This document shows, one piece after another, positions 61,983 through 64,000 of a DNA stretch of 64,000 bases. Positions within the stretch are counted from its first letter, which is position 1. Every line of letters begins with the position of its first letter. The stretch comes from CALJDF01 sp038121105 (GTDB lineage: Bacteria > Pseudomonadota > Alphaproteobacteria > SHVP01): assembly GCA_038121105.1 (NCBI GenBank), contig JAYONB010000014.1, forward strand, positions 1-64,000, given 5' to 3'. Below the pieces are notes generated by a model, which had not been told where the DNA came from, did no database searches, and worked only from the letters and a program-made list of their open reading frames with translations. A program made the translations under genes and the position numbers.

Positions 61983-62975
61983 ATGAGCCAGAAAATGCGC
62001 GCCATCGTTGTGGATGCTCCGGGCGATCCGTCGGTTCTTCAGCTGCGCGAGGTCGACGTGCCGGAACCGGCGAGCGGGCAAGTGCGGATCAAGGTGGCTT
62101 ATTGCGCGCTCAATCCGCTGGATACCCACAGCCGGGCCGCGCGCGTCGCTTGGGGGGCGCCGACGATGCCCTACACGCCGGGCTACGAATATGCCGGGGT
62201 TGTCGATGCGGTGGCAGACGATGTCGAGGAGGAATTGATCGGGCAACGCGTGGTGGCCGTCGGCGAATGGGGCGGCAATGCGGAATACGCCTTGGCCACA
62301 AGCGCGCGACTGATACCGGTGCCCGATGCCTTCGATTGGAAAACCGCGGCGGTGTTTGCCACGTGCGCGCCGACCTCGTGGCATCTGGTGCATTCGGCCG
62401 GCAAAGTGAAGGACGGCGACGTCGTCGTGGTGCATTCCGCGGCGGGCGCCGTAGGCGCGCTGACCACGCAAATCGCCAAAGATGCGGGCGCGGTGGTGTA
62501 TGGGTTGGTGGGCAGCGACTCCCGCGCCCAATACGCCAAGCAATTCGGGGCCGACATGCTGATCGACCGGGTGGCCGGCAATTGGGCGGACGTCGTGCTG
62601 CGGCTGACGAACGATCGCGGCGCCAATGTCATTTTCGACGGTGTTGCAGGGCCCGACGCCCCGTTGAACTACCGCGCGGTCGCGCCTTTAGGGAACGTGA
62701 TTTACCTCGGCCAGATGGCGGGTCCGCCGCCCGAGGTGAATATCGGGCAGCTGATCGGCAAGTCGTTCTCGGTGACCGGGTTCGTTCAGTATTTTCATCA
62801 AGCCGCGACGCGGCGTGCTGAGGAACCGGAACTGTTCGGCAATCTGGCGAGCGGCAAATGGCGCATCCCGGTGGAACGCGTCGAGCCTTTGGAAAAGGTG
62901 GCCGAACTGCACGAAGCCTTCGAGGGCCGGCAGTTGTTGGGGCGCACGCTGATCGAGGTCGGCGGCGAGATTTAG
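61983..62975 (+). CDS. Quinone oxidoreductase-like MDR protein (second copy)
   Basis: A 330-residue MDR protein, a relative of the one at 58763. N-terminal: IVVDAPGDPSVLQLREVDVPEPASGQVRIKV. The cofactor motif VVHSAAGAVGALTTQIAKDAGA is near residue 150, followed by GADMLIDRVAGNW. Both copies share EVRIKVAY/QVRIKVAY and the C-terminal RxLxGRxLIxVGGE, which points to an old duplication. There is no zinc site. The ATG at 61983 follows GGGAGA. Its stop is one base from the opposing COQ10-like gene. Confidence 0.85.
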   Translation: MSQKMRAIVVDAPGDPSVLQLREVDVPEPASGQVRIKVAYCALNPLDTHSRAARVAWGAPTMPYTPGYEYAGVVDAVADDVEEELIGQRVVAVGEWGGNAEYALATSARLIPVPDAFDWKTAAVFATCAPTSWHLVHSAGKVKDGDVVVVHSAAGAVGALTTQIAKDAGAVVYGLVGSDSRAQYAKQFGADMLIDRVAGNWADVVLRLTNDRGANVIFDGVAGPDAPLNYRAVAPLGNVIYLGQMAGPPPEVNIGQLIGKSFSVTGFVQYFHQAATRRAEEPELFGNLASGKWRIPVERVEPLEKVAELHEAFEGRQLLGRTLIEVGGEI

Positions 62976-62976
62976 G

Positions 62977-63456
62977 CTAGGCGGCACCCTCGTTGGGTGC
63001 AGCCGTGGCCGCCTGGTTTTCATCGCCGTAGATCTGATGGGCGCGTTTTTCGAAGGCGCGCACCATGCGTTGCACGGCCTCGTTGAAGACGGCACCGATA
63101 AGGCTTTGTAGAAGCCGCGACCGAAATTCGAAATCGACGTAAAAATCGATGGTGGTATGCGCCCCGCCCGCCTCTGGGATGAAGAGCCAGTGGTTGTTGA
63201 GGTATTTGAACGGGCCGTGGGCGTATTTGACGTCGATCCGTTCGGGCGGCGTGAGCGTCACCTCCGAGGTGAACTTCTCGCGAAACATTTTGAAGCCGAT
63301 GACGAGATCGGCATGGATGACGTTGCCTTTGCGCGAGTTGATGCGGCTGGCGACGCACCACGGTAGGAACTCGCTATAACGATCGACGTCGGCGACAAGA
63401 TCGAACAGCTGCTGCGGGGTATAGGGCAGCAGCTTTTTTTCGGCGTGGGTCGGCAC
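62977..63456 (-). CDS. COQ10/RatA-like ubiquinone-binding START-fold protein
   Basis: A 159-residue protein of the COQ10/RatA family. The sequence opens THAEKKLLPYTPQQLFDLVADVDRYSEFLPWC and continues VASRIN, FTSEVTLTPPERIDVKYAHGPFKYLNNHW and DFEFRSRLLQSLIGAVFNEAVQRMVRAFEKRA. The alphaproteobacterial protein is likely a ubiquinone carrier or chaperone that helps respiration; the RatA name as a ribosome toxin in E. coli is less fitting here. The start is GTG 63454-63456, three bases after lipA. The pair lipA-COQ10 is conserved in alphaproteobacteria. Confidence 0.88.
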   Translation of the reverse strand: MPTHAEKKLLPYTPQQLFDLVADVDRYSEFLPWCVASRINSRKGNVIHADLVIGFKMFREKFTSEVTLTPPERIDVKYAHGPFKYLNNHWLFIPEAGGAHTTIDFYVDFEFRSRLLQSLIGAVFNEAVQRMVRAFEKRAHQIYGDENQAATAAPNEGAA

Positions 63457-63459
63457 GGA

Positions 63460-64000
63460 TCAGCCAGCCAGTTGCGCGTCGCGGAAGGCGCGAAGTTTCG
63501 CGAAGTCGTCGCCCGCCAAATAGGACGACCGTGTCATCGGCGAAGCCGAGACCATCAAGAAGCCTTTGACCCGCGCCATCTGGGTGTAGTCCTCGAACTC
63601 GGCGGGCTCGACGAAGCGATCGACGCCGATGTGTTTGACCGTGGGCTGCAGATACTGACCGATGGTGATGAAGTCGACGTCGGCGGCGCGGAGGTCGTCC
63701 ATGACTTGCGCGACTTCGGTCTTGGTTTCGCCGAGTCCGACCATGATTCCCGATTTAGTGAACATGGCAGGGTCGAGCTTTTTGACCGTCTCCAGCAGCC
63801 GAAGCGAGTGGTCGTAGCGCGCGCCGGGGCGAACCTCGGGATAAAGCCGTCGCACGGTTTCGAGGTTGTGGTTGTAGACATCGGGCTTGGCGCGAACGAT
63901 AGCCTCGACCGCCCCTTCTTTGCGCAAGAAATCGGGCGTGAGGATTTCGACCGTGGTGTCGGGCGTGTGTTCGCGTAACGCGGCAATCGTCTTGATGAAT
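63460..64000 (-). CDS. lipA: Lipoyl synthase, C-terminal part (cut by window edge)
   Basis: The C-terminal 180 codons of a radical-SAM enzyme that inserts sulfur into octanoyl groups to make lipoyl cofactor. Visible segments: TTVEILTPDFLRKEGAVEAIVRAKPDVYNHNLETVRRLYPEVRPGARYDHSLRLL, the KSGIMVGLGET motif and the C-terminal IGQYLQPTVKHIGVDRFVEPAEF and SASPMTRSSYLAGD, which fix the identity and include the final Ser that ligates the auxiliary cluster. The N-terminal Cys motifs are outside the window. The reading frame is open to the edge. The COQ10-like gene follows after three bases. Confidence 0.95.
   Translation of the reverse strand, partial: FIKTIAALREHTPDTTVEILTPDFLRKEGAVEAIVRAKPDVYNHNLETVRRLYPEVRPGARYDHSLRLLETVKKLDPAMFTKSGIMVGLGETKTEVAQVMDDLRAADVDFITIGQYLQPTVKHIGVDRFVEPAEFEDYTQMARVKGFLMVSASPMTRSSYLAGDDFAKLRAFRDAQLAG

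Overview
The window reads as a chromosome segment of a high-GC alphaproteobacterium, most likely Rhodospirillales in the broad sense. The reasons are the gene order dusB-ntrB-ntrC-ntrY-ntrX-trkA-trkH-dat-hfq-hflX, the fused ispDF gene, a Usg-family gene, CIRCE-type operators at the gro genes, and the block rlpA-dac-tmk-holB-metG-tatD-MBL-mazG. I see about 65 protein genes and no tRNA, rRNA or CRISPR array. The left edge cuts what looks like an IS3-family element; the right edge cuts lipA.

Region 1 (1-23 kb) is mainly purine and nucleoside metabolism. It holds an NCS2 purine permease; a tightly packed minus-strand operon deoC - ALDH16-type aldehyde dehydrogenase - deoA - add - TrpF-like - DUF374 acyltransferase - glycosyltransferase; a second minus-strand operon bmpA - ATPase - two permeases - cdd - punA (a BMP-type nucleoside importer with salvage enzymes); and amn (AMP nucleosidase) translationally coupled to a PhyH-type oxygenase. 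Together they would import nucleosides, deaminate and phosphorolyse them, and pass deoxyribose-phosphate to glyceraldehyde-3-phosphate and acetaldehyde, which is then oxidised. Phosphopentomutase (deoB) is not in the window. A small ArsR-SRPBCC-DUF1801 operon sits between the two nucleoside operons.

Region 2 (22-30 kb) is accessory. It has an isochorismatase-fold hydrolase, an HtrA-like protein whose catalytic triad is lost, a tandem alpha/beta-hydrolase with His at both nucleophile positions, a TauD oxygenase, an ICMT-like membrane methyltransferase behind a perfect palindrome, an ECF sigma/anti-sigma pair whose sigma gene lacks a normal start codon, and a YdcF protein.

Region 3 (30-40 kb) is core: two lytic transglycosylase-type genes, a DD-carboxypeptidase, tmk, holB, metG, tatD, an MBL hydrolase, mazG and an SDR. 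Region 4 (40-46 kb) has an IMPase-type phosphatase, groEL and groES separated by an opposite-strand usg gene, each gro gene with its own promoter and CIRCE-like operator, then hflX, hfq and dat. Region 5 (46-58.8 kb) is potassium uptake (trkH, trkA), the NtrYX and NtrBC nitrogen two-component systems, dusB, and divergently ispDF-pgpA-cinA. Region 6 (58.8-64 kb) has two related quinone-oxidoreductase-like genes flanking an MFS exporter and an alpha/beta hydrolase, then a COQ10/RatA-like gene and lipA.

I do not see one clear new multi-gene system. The best leads are the double-His tandem hydrolase, the triad-less HtrA-like protein, the split groE locus with three CIRCE-like sites, the AMP nucleosidase-oxygenase pair, and the non-canonical start of the ECF sigma gene.
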